NCBI GenBank assembly: GCA_020628545.1 | Contig: JAHDEX010000027.1 | Span: forward strand, 1 to 53,809 | Direction: 5' to 3' | Source of the DNA: Paracoccaceae bacterium | Lineage (GTDB): Bacteria > Pseudomonadota > Alphaproteobacteria > Rhodobacterales > Rhodobacteraceae | Length of the DNA: 53,809 nt | In this document: positions 34,592 through 43,753 of the stretch, piece after piece | Position numbering within the stretch: position 1 is the first letter of the stretch | How the letters are laid out: each line of letters starts with the position of its first letter | Notes under the pieces: generated by a model | Database searches by the model: none | Told to the model about the DNA's origin: nothing | Seen by the model: the letters and a program-made list of their open reading frames with translations, nothing else | Translations under genes and position numbers: made by a program

Positions 34592-35515
34592 ATGCCCCGC
34601 TTTTCCGTTGTCATCCCCTGCTATAACGTCGCGTCGACATTACCCGACACGCTGGCGTCACTTCGGCAGCAATCTTTGACGGATTGGGAAGCTATCTGCG
34701 TTGACGATGGTTCAACCGATGAAACGCTTGCACTGCTCCGTCGCGAAGCCGCGCAAGATGATCGGATCATCGTTTGGCCGCAGCAAAACGCAGGCCCGAG
34801 CTGTGCGCGCAATACTGGCGTGGCATTGGCCAAAGCGAACTGGATCGCATTTCTCGATGCGGATGATGAATGGTCTCCAGACAAGCTGGCCGAGATGGAA
34901 GAAATGGCGACTGAGGCTGATGACATCGACGCAATCTATGGTCGGATCGCGTTTTACGATCCCCAAAACGATCGGACCACAGCGCACTCCTCTGTAGAGG
35001 AAGGACCAACACCGCTCGCGCGACTGCTTGGTGAAAATCCGGTTTGTACGTTGTCTAACCTCTGCGTGCGGAAAAGCTCCTTTGAAGAGGTCGGCGGTTT
35101 TCGCGAGGACATGCGCTTCAGCGAAGATCTGGAATTCTTGATCCGGTTGGTTTCGGCCGGGAAGACACTTGTTGGGACGCGGTCGCTTCTCGTGCGCTAT
35201 CGTGCCAGCATTGACGGCCTTTCTGCCAATCTGGTGCAGATGCATCTGGGTTGGCGTCAGGCTGTTCTCAGCGCGGGCACGTGCCTCACCCCTCCTCAAC
35301 GTGCCCGCGCCGAAGCCGTTCACTTGCGTTACCTCGCGCGACGGGCGCTGCGCCTCGACGGGCCCGCGCAGGTGGCGCTCAGATTCGCGCTCGACGGGTT
35401 TAGACTGTCCCCGTTGGCTTTCCTCGGTAGCGGGCATCGCGGCCCGCTCACCCTAGCTGCCTGCCTACTGGCACCACTCATCCCAAATAGCGTTCGCCGC
35501 CGCCTTTTTGCCTGA
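34592..35515 (+). CDS. Family 2 glycosyltransferase
   Basis: A 307-residue GT-A enzyme starting FSVVIPCYNVASTLPDTL with the nucleotide-binding VDDGSTDET and the metal-binding DADDEW (DXD). It probably adds one sugar to the lipid-linked repeat at the inner leaflet. It starts 2 bp after the flippase stop. Its C-terminal part is related to that of the next gene (RARAEAVHLRYLARRALRL versus EAYQLRYLARRAVSL), suggesting a local duplication. Confidence 0.9.
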   Translation: MPRFSVVIPCYNVASTLPDTLASLRQQSLTDWEAICVDDGSTDETLALLRREAAQDDRIIVWPQQNAGPSCARNTGVALAKANWIAFLDADDEWSPDKLAEMEEMATEADDIDAIYGRIAFYDPQNDRTTAHSSVEEGPTPLARLLGENPVCTLSNLCVRKSSFEEVGGFREDMRFSEDLEFLIRLVSAGKTLVGTRSLLVRYRASIDGLSANLVQMHLGWRQAVLSAGTCLTPPQRARAEAVHLRYLARRALRLDGPAQVALRFALDGFRLSPLAFLGSGHRGPLTLAACLLAPLIPNSVRRRLFA

Positions 35516-35526
35516 TGGAGAGTCTC

Positions 35527-36495
35527 ATGCCCTATGTCAGCCTTGTTGTCCCCGCGTACAACACACTCGATACACTACCAGAAACGATCGAGTCCTTGCT
35601 CGCTCAGACCTATACCGACTTCGAGATCGTCGTCGTCGACGATGGGTCGACAGATGGAACTGCCGCTTGGGTCAAGGCGCAATCCGATCCACGCATTCGC
35701 CTGTTTCGGCAGGTCAACCGGGGGCTGGCCGGTGCGCGCAATGGTGGCATTATCGCGGCGCGCGGCGAACTCATTGGCTTTTGTGATGGCGATGACCTGT
35801 GGGAACCTGAGAAACTTGCCAAACACGTTGCGTATTTGTCAGCCAATCCGGATATTGGCGTGACTTATTCAGGCTCTTTGCTGGTGAACGAGAAAAATCA
35901 AAGCCTGGATATGTACCAATCCCCGCGCACAACAGACGTATCAGCGGCCCACGTGCTACTCCGCAATCCTGTTGGCAACGGGTCCACGCCCGTTATTCGT
36001 GCACAAACATTCAAAGACATCGCCTACCGCCCTGCCGGAGAGTCTCGCAATTGGTATTTTGACGAAAGTATGCGTCAGTCTGAGGATATCGAGTGCTGGG
36101 TGCGCATCGCCTTGACAACACATTGGGGGTTCGGGGGGCTGAACGAACCGTTGACCCGGTATCGCATCGTCGCGAGCGGGCTTTCGGCCAATCTTGATCG
36201 GCAATTTGCGACCTGGCGCGCGATGGCTGACAAAGTTAAGGTGATTGCTCCCGACTTCGCTGCGAAATGGCTTCCAGCCGCGGAGGCTTATCAGCTTCGC
36301 TATCTTGCGCGCAGAGCGGTTAGTCTCGGTGACGGCCTCACCGCCCTGAGGCTTCAGTTAAAGGCATATCGTGTGTCGCTGCATCCCGTTCTGCACGAAC
36401 CGCGCAAATCACTGACGACGCTTGCGGCGACGGTCGTGACGATGATGGGTGGCAAGCAGCTCGTTGCGAACTTCCTAAAACGGAGGGTCGCATGA
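35527..36495 (+). CDS. Family 2 glycosyltransferase
   Basis: A 322-residue GT-A enzyme: YVSLVVPAYNTLDTLPET, VDDGSTDGT and the DGDD metal motif. The ATG at 35527 with GGAGAG just upstream is chosen over the ATG at 35515, which overlaps the previous stop. It shares a C-terminal region with the preceding glycosyltransferase (LRYLARRA, followed by a short basic helix), so the pair probably arose by tandem duplication and acts in successive steps. Confidence 0.9.
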   Translation: MPYVSLVVPAYNTLDTLPETIESLLAQTYTDFEIVVVDDGSTDGTAAWVKAQSDPRIRLFRQVNRGLAGARNGGIIAARGELIGFCDGDDLWEPEKLAKHVAYLSANPDIGVTYSGSLLVNEKNQSLDMYQSPRTTDVSAAHVLLRNPVGNGSTPVIRAQTFKDIAYRPAGESRNWYFDESMRQSEDIECWVRIALTTHWGFGGLNEPLTRYRIVASGLSANLDRQFATWRAMADKVKVIAPDFAAKWLPAAEAYQLRYLARRAVSLGDGLTALRLQLKAYRVSLHPVLHEPRKSLTTLAATVVTMMGGKQLVANFLKRRVA

Positions 36496-37475
36496 CCCGC
36501 ATCTGTCATCTGATTGATGATACCAGTCCGGGCGGCGTCATGCGGATGTTGGACTTCATCCAAGGCTCCCCACAGATGACCACCCTCGGCGACCACCAGA
36601 TCGTTAATACACCTGCCGGCCTGTCTCGACTGCCCACCATTGATGCGGACGTGATCGTGTCTCATATCGTCTTATCTTGGCGCAACCTACCGTTCTTCCT
36701 TTCGCTTCGCGCCGCGCATCGCAAAGCAACGATCGTGCACGTCGAACATCACTACAGCGCATCTTTCGAGGCCGCTGAAGTGAAGAAAAAGGCCCGTTTT
36801 CGGGCCATGTTACGCGTATCAATGGCACTATTCGACCGTGTGGTAACCATCAGCGGCGCGCAGCAGAACTGGTTGCGAGATTGTGTCGGCATTGCGGATC
36901 CGGCTATGCGGCTCATTCCGTCCTGCGTTTCACTCGACGCCTTCTTCGAGATTGAACCTCCTGCCTCAACCATCCGCCGTATCGGCGCTATTGGGAGGCT
37001 GCATCCTCAGAAGGGTTTTGACGTACTCATACCAGCGTTCCGCGCTGTCGCGTTGCCGGGCGTGATGCTGGACGTCTTTGGTGATGGTCCGGATCGCGCA
37101 AAACTGGAGGCGTTAGCGGACAATGATCCGCACATCGTCTTCCATGGCCATGTGTCCGACCCAAAGATTGCATTGCAATCTGTTGATGCAGTCGCAATGC
37201 CATCTCGGCGCGAACCTTACGGGCTTGTTGCCTTGGAGACGATGGCTGCAGGCCGTCCGCTTTTGGTGTCAACAGCTGACGGTTTGCAGGATCACGCTGC
37301 AACGGGTGCAATTGCTGTCGATTCTCTTTCTGTCGAGGCTTGGGCCGTGGCCCTCAGCGAGCTTTGCAAGAGCCCGGATCACCAACGCGCGATTGCCGCA
37401 AAAGAAAGAGTGCGCCAAGCCGAAGCTTTCTTCGCCACAGGCTGGTCAGAAATGCTGGTTGAATTAGGGCACTAA
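36492..37475 (+). CDS. Family 4 glycosyltransferase
   Basis: A 327-residue GT-B enzyme. The N-terminus (ICHLIDDTSPGGVMRMLDFI) and the donor-binding half (IGAIGRLHPQKGFDVLIPAF, FGDGPDRAKLEAL, PSRREPYGLVALETMAAGRP with the E-x7-E motif) are typical. It overlaps the previous gene by 4 bp and is the last of the flippase operon. It probably finishes the repeat unit. Confidence 0.9.
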   Translation: MTRICHLIDDTSPGGVMRMLDFIQGSPQMTTLGDHQIVNTPAGLSRLPTIDADVIVSHIVLSWRNLPFFLSLRAAHRKATIVHVEHHYSASFEAAEVKKKARFRAMLRVSMALFDRVVTISGAQQNWLRDCVGIADPAMRLIPSCVSLDAFFEIEPPASTIRRIGAIGRLHPQKGFDVLIPAFRAVALPGVMLDVFGDGPDRAKLEALADNDPHIVFHGHVSDPKIALQSVDAVAMPSRREPYGLVALETMAAGRPLLVSTADGLQDHAATGAIAVDSLSVEAWAVALSELCKSPDHQRAIAAKERVRQAEAFFATGWSEMLVELGH

Positions 37476-37523
37476 CAGCAGCTCTGCTAACGCGAAAAGG
37501 TTGGTCGCGACCTGCCCCGCAAA

Positions 37524-38822
37524 TCAAACTGGTTGGACGTGGAGGGTATTTTGTGCTGGCTCCGCCGGAACTGAATGTCGCTCAGCCATCTCCCGCAAAT
37601 GAATCCCCAACAGAACCAGCGCGGGCCACATCAGATAGGCCTCAATCTCAATATTCTCACCCATTGACAGGATGAAAAAGACAATCATGATCCCAAGGGG
37701 CAGACGTCCTTGGGCGTGGACGGCAGCATCGCGCAAAGTGACTGCCAGATGGACGGCAAACGGTACCGCCATCGCTAGAAAACCGATCAGACCTTTCACG
37801 AATAGCAAGCCCCACCATGTGTGGTGTGATCCAATAGGCATGTATTCGACAATGTGGCTACCAGGCGCAACACGACCATGCCCAAACCAGAATGCATCGT
37901 TTTCCCAGCGCTCATGTGCAATCCGCTGCAAGGTCTCTCGCACACGCGTGCTGTCCGCGCGGGACGATTTGAAGGCTTGCCAGAAAGAGCCAACAGCATT
38001 GACCAGCGGCGTCCAAAGAACGGCCAACGACGCGATCACGGCTGCTCCCGCGGTCCACGCCCAGGTCTTAAGCAAGAGTGGCATCATGCGGGGACCAACG
38101 CTAGCGACAATGAGTGCGACCAAACTCATCCGGGATTTCGACATCAGGATCATGGCGACGCCAGCGAGACATCCAATCACTAACCAGCCGCGATGTTTCT
38201 CTTCCAATGCAAAAAGCACCATGATGACGCCAAGCAAGCCTGCGAAAGGGGACCAAGGTGCATAGAACTGCCAACGCGGCGTCCAGCTTGCTGGATCGAG
38301 CGTGTAAAAATAGACGGTAAAGTACTCTGGGCCCGGTCCGCCAACAGCCTTCAAGGGGGATGTGAAAATCCGCTCTGGCAGCCCGATCATCGGGGCGACT
38401 GCAAGAACGGGAAGCAGGATCAACGTGACCAGTGCCAAACGGCAATGTGCCCGGATGAGCACTTCACGCTTGATTTGCAAAACAGCTCCTGCCAATGGGA
38501 ACAGTGCCATCAATGCCCACCCTTTGGCCCAGCCAATACTGGACTTGATGGTTCCAGCGGCACTGAAGCCCCAATTGATGTGCCCGACCCAAAGAGCCAC
38601 CAGCATCAAAAACATACCGGCAAACCAGAGCCCAACAATACCGGGAATAGGCCCGGTGGGGCGCAGATCCGCTCGCATGGCCGGACCAAGGTACAGCGCA
38701 AAGGCTGCGAGACCGCCTAGAACCCAAGCCAAAACTGGGCCCACGACATAGAGGCTGCCAAAGGCATACAGCCCCCACGTCCAGACCAAGGTTTTGTAAC
38801 AGATCCGCTCTGGCAGCGTCAT
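37524..38822 (-). CDS. O-antigen polymerase/ligase-like membrane protein (Wzy type)
   Basis: A 432-residue membrane protein with about ten helices and one long periplasmic loop. A ligase/polymerase-type segment (FWFGHGRVAPGSHIVEYMPIGSHHTWWGLLFVKGLIGFLA; conserved His and the GSHHTWWG turn) precedes the last helices. It likely polymerises repeat units on the periplasmic face. It is encoded behind the chain-length protein with a 4-bp overlap (38819-38822), so polymerase and length regulator are co-translated. Confidence 0.82.
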   Translation of the reverse strand: MTLPERICYKTLVWTWGLYAFGSLYVVGPVLAWVLGGLAAFALYLGPAMRADLRPTGPIPGIVGLWFAGMFLMLVALWVGHINWGFSAAGTIKSSIGWAKGWALMALFPLAGAVLQIKREVLIRAHCRLALVTLILLPVLAVAPMIGLPERIFTSPLKAVGGPGPEYFTVYFYTLDPASWTPRWQFYAPWSPFAGLLGVIMVLFALEEKHRGWLVIGCLAGVAMILMSKSRMSLVALIVASVGPRMMPLLLKTWAWTAGAAVIASLAVLWTPLVNAVGSFWQAFKSSRADSTRVRETLQRIAHERWENDAFWFGHGRVAPGSHIVEYMPIGSHHTWWGLLFVKGLIGFLAMAVPFAVHLAVTLRDAAVHAQGRLPLGIMIVFFILSMGENIEIEAYLMWPALVLLGIHLREMAERHSVPAEPAQNTLHVQPV

Positions 38823-40255
38823 GCGGCGGGCCTCGTCAACAGCTTGTCAATGAGCGGGCGACGAACCCAAGCCAGGGCCAATCCCATCAGGATCATCAGG
38901 GTTGCTGCAATCCCGGCAGCAATGGCGATCAAGGGCTTTGGCGACGTCGGCTTTTGGGGAAGTGACGCATCAGCCAAAACCTGCACAAGTGGGTAAGAGG
39001 CATAGACATCGGCTTTTGTCGTATCGACCCGTGCGAGGGCCGAGCTAAAGACGGTTTCGGCCACTTGATAATCTCGCGATAGATCATCCAGCTCTGCGGC
39101 TTGCGGGGCAATCACCGCTAGGCGCGAATTTGCATCGGTCAATTGAGCCGCAAGGGTCGCTTCACTTGACGCAAGATGATCGCAAAGTCCTGCGAGTGTC
39201 ACGAGGTCGGCCAGCAACGCAGCGCGTGCAGGATCTGGTGCGAGGTCAAACGCGCTGCTGTTCGTCATCGCATCTCCCCCCAACAAAATAGCGCTTCTGG
39301 CCCGCAGCTGCGCCTCTGCTCCACTCAACTTCTGAACAGCGCTGGTGACCTGCGGATGGCGGGGGCCAAAGCGGCCCTGCGCGACAGCGAGCTTTGCACG
39401 GTTTTCGGACAGCGTTTTCGCAAGCTCTTGAAATTCAGGGTCCGCGTGCAAACGCAGATTTTTCGCAGCCAGATCAGCTGTAAGCCCCAACTTGCGAGAC
39501 AAATCGAACGCTTGTGCATCTTTGGCACGCCGTTCCGCCTCGACTTCGGCAAGTTTGACATCAAGCATGTCACGCTCGCGCACCAGTTCTTCATAGTGGG
39601 AAAATGATACAAGCCCGCTTTGTAACTGAAGGTCAGCTATCTGGGTACGCAATGACGCCACTGCCGCTTCATATTCAGCGATAGCACCCTGGGCAGATGC
39701 CTCGCGATTACGCATTTCGTCTGAACGCAAAATGTCAATTTCATCGAGGAAGACATGCAAAAGTTCAGTTGCACGCAATCGCGCCTCTTCCGGCGAGCCG
39801 CCTTTCATTGAGAAATGGATCAGCGATGTTTCGTCGACCAGTTCAATCCGGGGGCTTCCCAACGCTTCTTGCGTCATCCCAAGGTTGCTGGCTGTTCGCG
39901 CGAGCGTGCGGTTCGCCGCCAACAGGCGCTTGTAGGTTTGGGTCGGGCTGATCCGCGACGACGAAAAAGCCGAAGCAGCAGATGACGACGCCTGACCTAG
40001 CTCAGCCAGATTGACCGAAGCTTGCGCCCCTGAACCTGGCAATATCAATGAAACTTCGGAAGTATAGCTTGGAGGCGTCAGTCGCACGTAAGCAGAAATC
40101 GGGGTCCAGATTGCGAAAGCAGCAATACCAAACAATACAAGATATCGCGGTAGCCGACCGAAGTCAGCCAAGCGACCCCCGCGAAAAACGCGCGCGCTGC
40201 TTGGAAAGTGGCGGGCGACAAGATGCCAGGGCTTAAAGAAACGTAGCAGTTGCAT
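38819..40255 (-). CDS. Polysaccharide chain-length protein (Wzz/GumC type, no kinase domain)
   Basis: A 478-residue co-polymerase: an N-terminal membrane helix (LPRYLVLFGIAAFAIWTPI, about 34-52), a Wzz domain, long coiled-coil stretches (about 180-260 and 330-400) and a C-terminal helix (PLIAIAAGIAATLMILMGLAL). No tyrosine kinase domain follows, and no separate BY-kinase is seen in the window, so control of chain length does not use a fused kinase here. The start at 40255 is about 90 bp from copy 2 of the 16-bp motif. Confidence 0.87.
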   Translation of the reverse strand: MQLLRFFKPWHLVARHFPSSARVFRGGRLADFGRLPRYLVLFGIAAFAIWTPISAYVRLTPPSYTSEVSLILPGSGAQASVNLAELGQASSSAASAFSSSRISPTQTYKRLLAANRTLARTASNLGMTQEALGSPRIELVDETSLIHFSMKGGSPEEARLRATELLHVFLDEIDILRSDEMRNREASAQGAIAEYEAAVASLRTQIADLQLQSGLVSFSHYEELVRERDMLDVKLAEVEAERRAKDAQAFDLSRKLGLTADLAAKNLRLHADPEFQELAKTLSENRAKLAVAQGRFGPRHPQVTSAVQKLSGAEAQLRARSAILLGGDAMTNSSAFDLAPDPARAALLADLVTLAGLCDHLASSEATLAAQLTDANSRLAVIAPQAAELDDLSRDYQVAETVFSSALARVDTTKADVYASYPLVQVLADASLPQKPTSPKPLIAIAAGIAATLMILMGLALAWVRRPLIDKLLTRPAA

Positions 40256-40343
40256 GAGCAGACCTCCTGCAACACGCTTACCGCAACGATTATTTGTTGG
40301 TAGCTATCAGAGGGGCAGTTCGCGCCTGCCGACGCATAGCCCA

Positions 40344-40359
40344 CTATCCTTTTGAATAG
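40344..40359. promoter_or_regulatory. Exopolysaccharide 16-bp motif, copy 2
   Basis: CTATCCTTTTGAATAG, one mismatch from copies 1 and 3, located about 90 bp upstream of the chain-length gene (- strand start 40255) and just after the response-regulator stop. The position relative to the start codon is close to that of copy 1 to the flippase, suggesting a common promoter architecture. Confidence 0.68.
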
Positions 40360-40363
40360 AATT

Positions 40364-40969
40364 TTAGAAGATACCGGCTTCTTTCGCCATGATGGCCGCC
40401 TGGGTCCGGTTTTTGGCACCCAGTTTGCGGCAGGCCGTCTTAACGTGCAGTTTGACCGTGACCTCTTGCAGATCCACCTCGCGCGCAATCTCTTTGTTCG
40501 ACAGGCCCCTGCACAGACATTCAAGCACCTGGAGCTCACGCTCTGTCATTTGCTTCGCGATCTCAGGCAGGTTTTCTTCCGGAGCTGTCGTCAAAAATTT
40601 GATCGGCGCGTAAATCTCACCCGCAGCCATGAAGCGGATCGCATGGGCGAGCGTCTTGGACTCCATGGTCTTTGGCAGAAACCCCGCAGCACCGCGATCC
40701 AAGGCTGCTTGCGCTACGTTCCGATCTGCGGCGCCCGATAAAATGGCAACCGGCACGCCCGCCGCCTCCTTCATTTTGTCCAATCCGTTCAACCCGTCCA
40801 TACCGGGCATATCGTAGTCAAGCAGGACCAAATCAAATCCCTCTTCCAGGCGTTCTAATGCCCCGGGCAAGTCATTTGCCGCAATCAACGACATATCCGC
40901 TTCTTGTTCGAGCAGAGCGATCAGCGCGTCTCTGACGAGTTCGTGGTCGTCAGCGAGAAGAATGCGCAT
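40364..40969 (-). CDS. LuxR/FixJ-type response regulator
   Basis: A 201-residue two-domain regulator. The receiver domain has the acidic pair D7-D8, phospho-acceptor D51 (LVLLDYDMPGMDG) and K100. The C-terminal LuxR helix-turn-helix is TERELQVLECLCRGLSNKEIA and VTVKLHVKTACRKLG. The ATG at 40969 lies inside the end of the kinase gene (20-bp overlap), so kinase and regulator are co-translated and almost certainly partners. It is the best candidate to bind the 16-bp motifs in the polysaccharide promoters and before its own operon. Confidence 0.92.
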   Translation of the reverse strand: MRILLADDHELVRDALIALLEQEADMSLIAANDLPGALERLEEGFDLVLLDYDMPGMDGLNGLDKMKEAAGVPVAILSGAADRNVAQAALDRGAAGFLPKTMESKTLAHAIRFMAAGEIYAPIKFLTTAPEENLPEIAKQMTERELQVLECLCRGLSNKEIAREVDLQEVTVKLHVKTACRKLGAKNRTQAAIMAKEAGIF

Positions 40970-43736
40970 CCTTGGCCTCCTTGTCCCCGCCAAGCAGTGC
41001 GGAATTGAGTTCAGATTGAAGCCTATCGGCATTTACCGGCTTTGACAAAACCGCATGTGCCGACGCGATGCGCGGGTCCGTCAAACGTTTTGAAAGTGCG
41101 CTGACGAGTATGACCGGTAGTCCCGGCGCATGCTGCGACAAGCGGCCGATCAAGTCGCCACCCGTCATGCCCGGCATGTCGTAGTCTGTAATCAAGCAAC
41201 CCCAACTATCGGGGTCCTCTAGTAAAGTTTCCAAGGCAAATTGTGGATCAGTCGTTTCCGCAACTTCAAAACCTGCAAGCTGCAATTCATTTGCTAGAGT
41301 TGCTGCAACCTCCGGCTGATCATCCACGATCAGGATCGGAAGGCCTCGACGATCCGTCCGCGGTGCGATCCGTTTTGGGGCCATCGTCGCTGCAACGTCC
41401 AAGATCGGCCAATAGATTGTAAAAGCTGTTCCGCCATTTTGACGGGTCTCAAGCGTCAGCAGACAACCGTTTTCGCTCAACTTTGACTTAACGATCGCCA
41501 ACCCCAGTCCGGTTCCTTGGTTCCCTTTCGTCGTGAAATATGGCTCCAGCATTTTCGCTGCAGTCTCCGGCGCAATACCTTTGCCAGTATCTTCTATGCG
41601 AATTGCGGCGTAGGTTCTGCGCGGGTCAACTGTGCCGACTGCATAGTCCGCAGACTCTGAGAGACTTTCTGGCTGGCCCAGCGAAACTCTCACCTCGCCC
41701 GGCTGCCCATCTAAGGCGTCCAGACCATTCACGATCAGGTTCATAATCGCTTGCAATAGATCAGTTTGACTTGTCGCGACCCATACAGGTTCTGGCGAAA
41801 CAAATGACGTCAGCTGCGCGTTCGACGGCGCCCCGGCTTTTGCCAGATCAACGGTTGTCCTGATCGCATCACCCAAGTTGATCTGCTCGGTTTGACGCTC
41901 GCGCGAACCGAGATCAAGAAACCCATCAACGAGGCCAGCGGCTTTTTCCGCCGCAGTCTTAATCCGCTTCGCGGCCTCACCGGCAGGCTTGGGAACATGA
42001 TCAAGCATATCAATCAAAGATGCAGAGCCCAGTATTGCAGACAATAAGTTGTTGAAGTCATGTGCGAGCCCTGCCGAGACTTGGCTAAGATGCTCTTGCA
42101 TGCTTGCGCGATCCAATTGCTGCCGAAGTCGGTTGCGCTCTTCCTCTTCTTGTTGCCGATCGGTGATATCTCGCACGATGAGAACTGTGCCGACTTGCGG
42201 CACCCGACTGAGCGACACATCATGCAAACGGTCACCCTTGGGCGTTGGCAGTATGATCTCGTCGCGCCAAACGCCGGAGGTCACGTATTGTGATTGCTGA
42301 GAAGAATATCTGTCTTTTGCGGAAGCGTCGTAAAAGTTAATCCATTTACGACCAAGACTGTCTGACTCCGATTGGAGGCCCCAAAGCGCGGTAAGGCTTG
42401 GATTTGCATGCAGAATACGCCCATCCGGATCGCCAATCGCAATCCCGTCTTGGCTCATCTCAATCGCTGCCAGTCGTTGTCGCAGAATACGCTCGTTCAC
42501 CTTAGATTGTGTAATGTCTGTTGCTGCGACGACAAACCCGCCGCCATCAATGGGACGCGACCGCAGCAATATATGGCGGCCGCCATCCGTCTTGATCTCG
42601 CTATTGATCGGCTCTGTCAAAACATGCAGAGGATCGCGCGCGGTCAAGATGGACGGTTTGTTGAGCAAACGTGCCAGAACAGAAGCATCCAGCCGAGAGT
42701 CCATCGCAAAATCATCTTTGCCGAAAAGATCCCAAAACACTGCATTGGCAAAACGCACCGTGCCGTGGGCACCAACAACCAGAAACCCTTCAGATGTTGC
42801 GGTCAGTGCGCTTTCGAGACGTTGCCGCGCATTATCGCGCTCGATCTCCGCATTGATGCGTTGGGTTGCATCTGTCTGCGTCGCAACGATCTGGCGTGGA
42901 ATGCCATTCGCATCCTTGATGGGGAACAGGCGTAGTTCGTTCCAGAACTCTTCGCCTGACTTTCGTCGGTTGCGCAGTACGAAGTGTCCTTCGCTGCGCG
43001 ACGATATTGTCTTTCCTATTGCAGTCCGCACATCTGATCCCGGCGGTTCAGCGGACATGAAGCGGCAGTTCTTGCCAAGAACTTCATCTGCCGAAAATCC
43101 GGTCAGCGTCGTGAAAGCGTCATTCACATACACGAGCGGCATCGCATCGCTGACGTCTGCAATCGCAACAGAGATGGGGGATGCATCGATAACGGCACTC
43201 AAAAACGCGCTCTGTTCCTCTAGACTGCGCTGGATGATCGCTTGAGACGCGATGGTGGTCAGCCTTGAAAGCAAGTCAGCATCGCTCGCGCTGAATGCGC
43301 CGCGCGACTTCGAGAATGCGACCATGACCATTTTGCGATCACCTTCGGCAATGGGGGCCGACAACATTGACACCTGAGATGCCAAGGCGCCCGGTGGGTC
43401 GTCCCATAAACCACGGACGCTTTTGAGATCGACGATCCGACGTTTTCGCGTCGTCAAACCAGGTGCGATCCACCGAACGTCCCGCAAATCGTCGCGGTCA
43501 GGATACCGCAAGTGCAATCCGTCGTCTTCAATTGCAAAAAGCGCGACCAGATCTGCACCCAAAGCCCCTTCGATAGATGTCAAAAGCGCGGTGATGCCCG
43601 CCGACGCATCTGGGGTTGTCGCCATTGCCTCGAGGGCAGCGAGAATTGCGCCCGATTCACGCGACTTTTCAGCCTCTCGGCGTCTTAGGACATCAAGTTC
43701 CAGTAAAGCTTCGCGTAAACGCTCATCATCATTCAT
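40950..43736 (-). CDS. Hybrid LOV-domain histidine kinase
   Basis: A 928-residue cytoplasmic sensor kinase. Order of domains: N-terminal coiled helix, GAF-like domain (about 40-170), LOV domain (about 180-295), two PAS domains (about 305-410 and 420-528), HisKA with phospho-acceptor His 559 (SAGLAHDFNNLLSAILG), HATPase (NLIVNGLDAL, IEDTGKGI, TTKGNQGTGLGLAIV) and a receiver domain with Asp 851 (ITDYDMPGMTGG). The LOV domain is recognised by GKNCRF with the adduct-forming Cys 224 and by FWNELRLFPIKD and QTDATQR; flavin-based blue-light sensing is therefore likely. No membrane helix is seen. It sits 17 bp after the FIST gene and overlaps the regulator gene. Confidence 0.9.
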   Translation of the reverse strand: MNDDERLREALLELDVLRRREAEKSRESGAILAALEAMATTPDASAGITALLTSIEGALGADLVALFAIEDDGLHLRYPDRDDLRDVRWIAPGLTTRKRRIVDLKSVRGLWDDPPGALASQVSMLSAPIAEGDRKMVMVAFSKSRGAFSASDADLLSRLTTIASQAIIQRSLEEQSAFLSAVIDASPISVAIADVSDAMPLVYVNDAFTTLTGFSADEVLGKNCRFMSAEPPGSDVRTAIGKTISSRSEGHFVLRNRRKSGEEFWNELRLFPIKDANGIPRQIVATQTDATQRINAEIERDNARQRLESALTATSEGFLVVGAHGTVRFANAVFWDLFGKDDFAMDSRLDASVLARLLNKPSILTARDPLHVLTEPINSEIKTDGGRHILLRSRPIDGGGFVVAATDITQSKVNERILRQRLAAIEMSQDGIAIGDPDGRILHANPSLTALWGLQSESDSLGRKWINFYDASAKDRYSSQQSQYVTSGVWRDEIILPTPKGDRLHDVSLSRVPQVGTVLIVRDITDRQQEEEERNRLRQQLDRASMQEHLSQVSAGLAHDFNNLLSAILGSASLIDMLDHVPKPAGEAAKRIKTAAEKAAGLVDGFLDLGSRERQTEQINLGDAIRTTVDLAKAGAPSNAQLTSFVSPEPVWVATSQTDLLQAIMNLIVNGLDALDGQPGEVRVSLGQPESLSESADYAVGTVDPRRTYAAIRIEDTGKGIAPETAAKMLEPYFTTKGNQGTGLGLAIVKSKLSENGCLLTLETRQNGGTAFTIYWPILDVAATMAPKRIAPRTDRRGLPILIVDDQPEVAATLANELQLAGFEVAETTDPQFALETLLEDPDSWGCLITDYDMPGMTGGDLIGRLSQHAPGLPVILVSALSKRLTDPRIASAHAVLSKPVNADRLQSELNSALLGGDKEAKDAHSSR

Positions 43737-43753
43737 CCCGCCAATCTAGAGAT

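Noticed and set aside
34712..35437. 241-codon open frame antisense to a glycosyltransferase
   Set aside because: Shadow frame within a clear GT2 gene.
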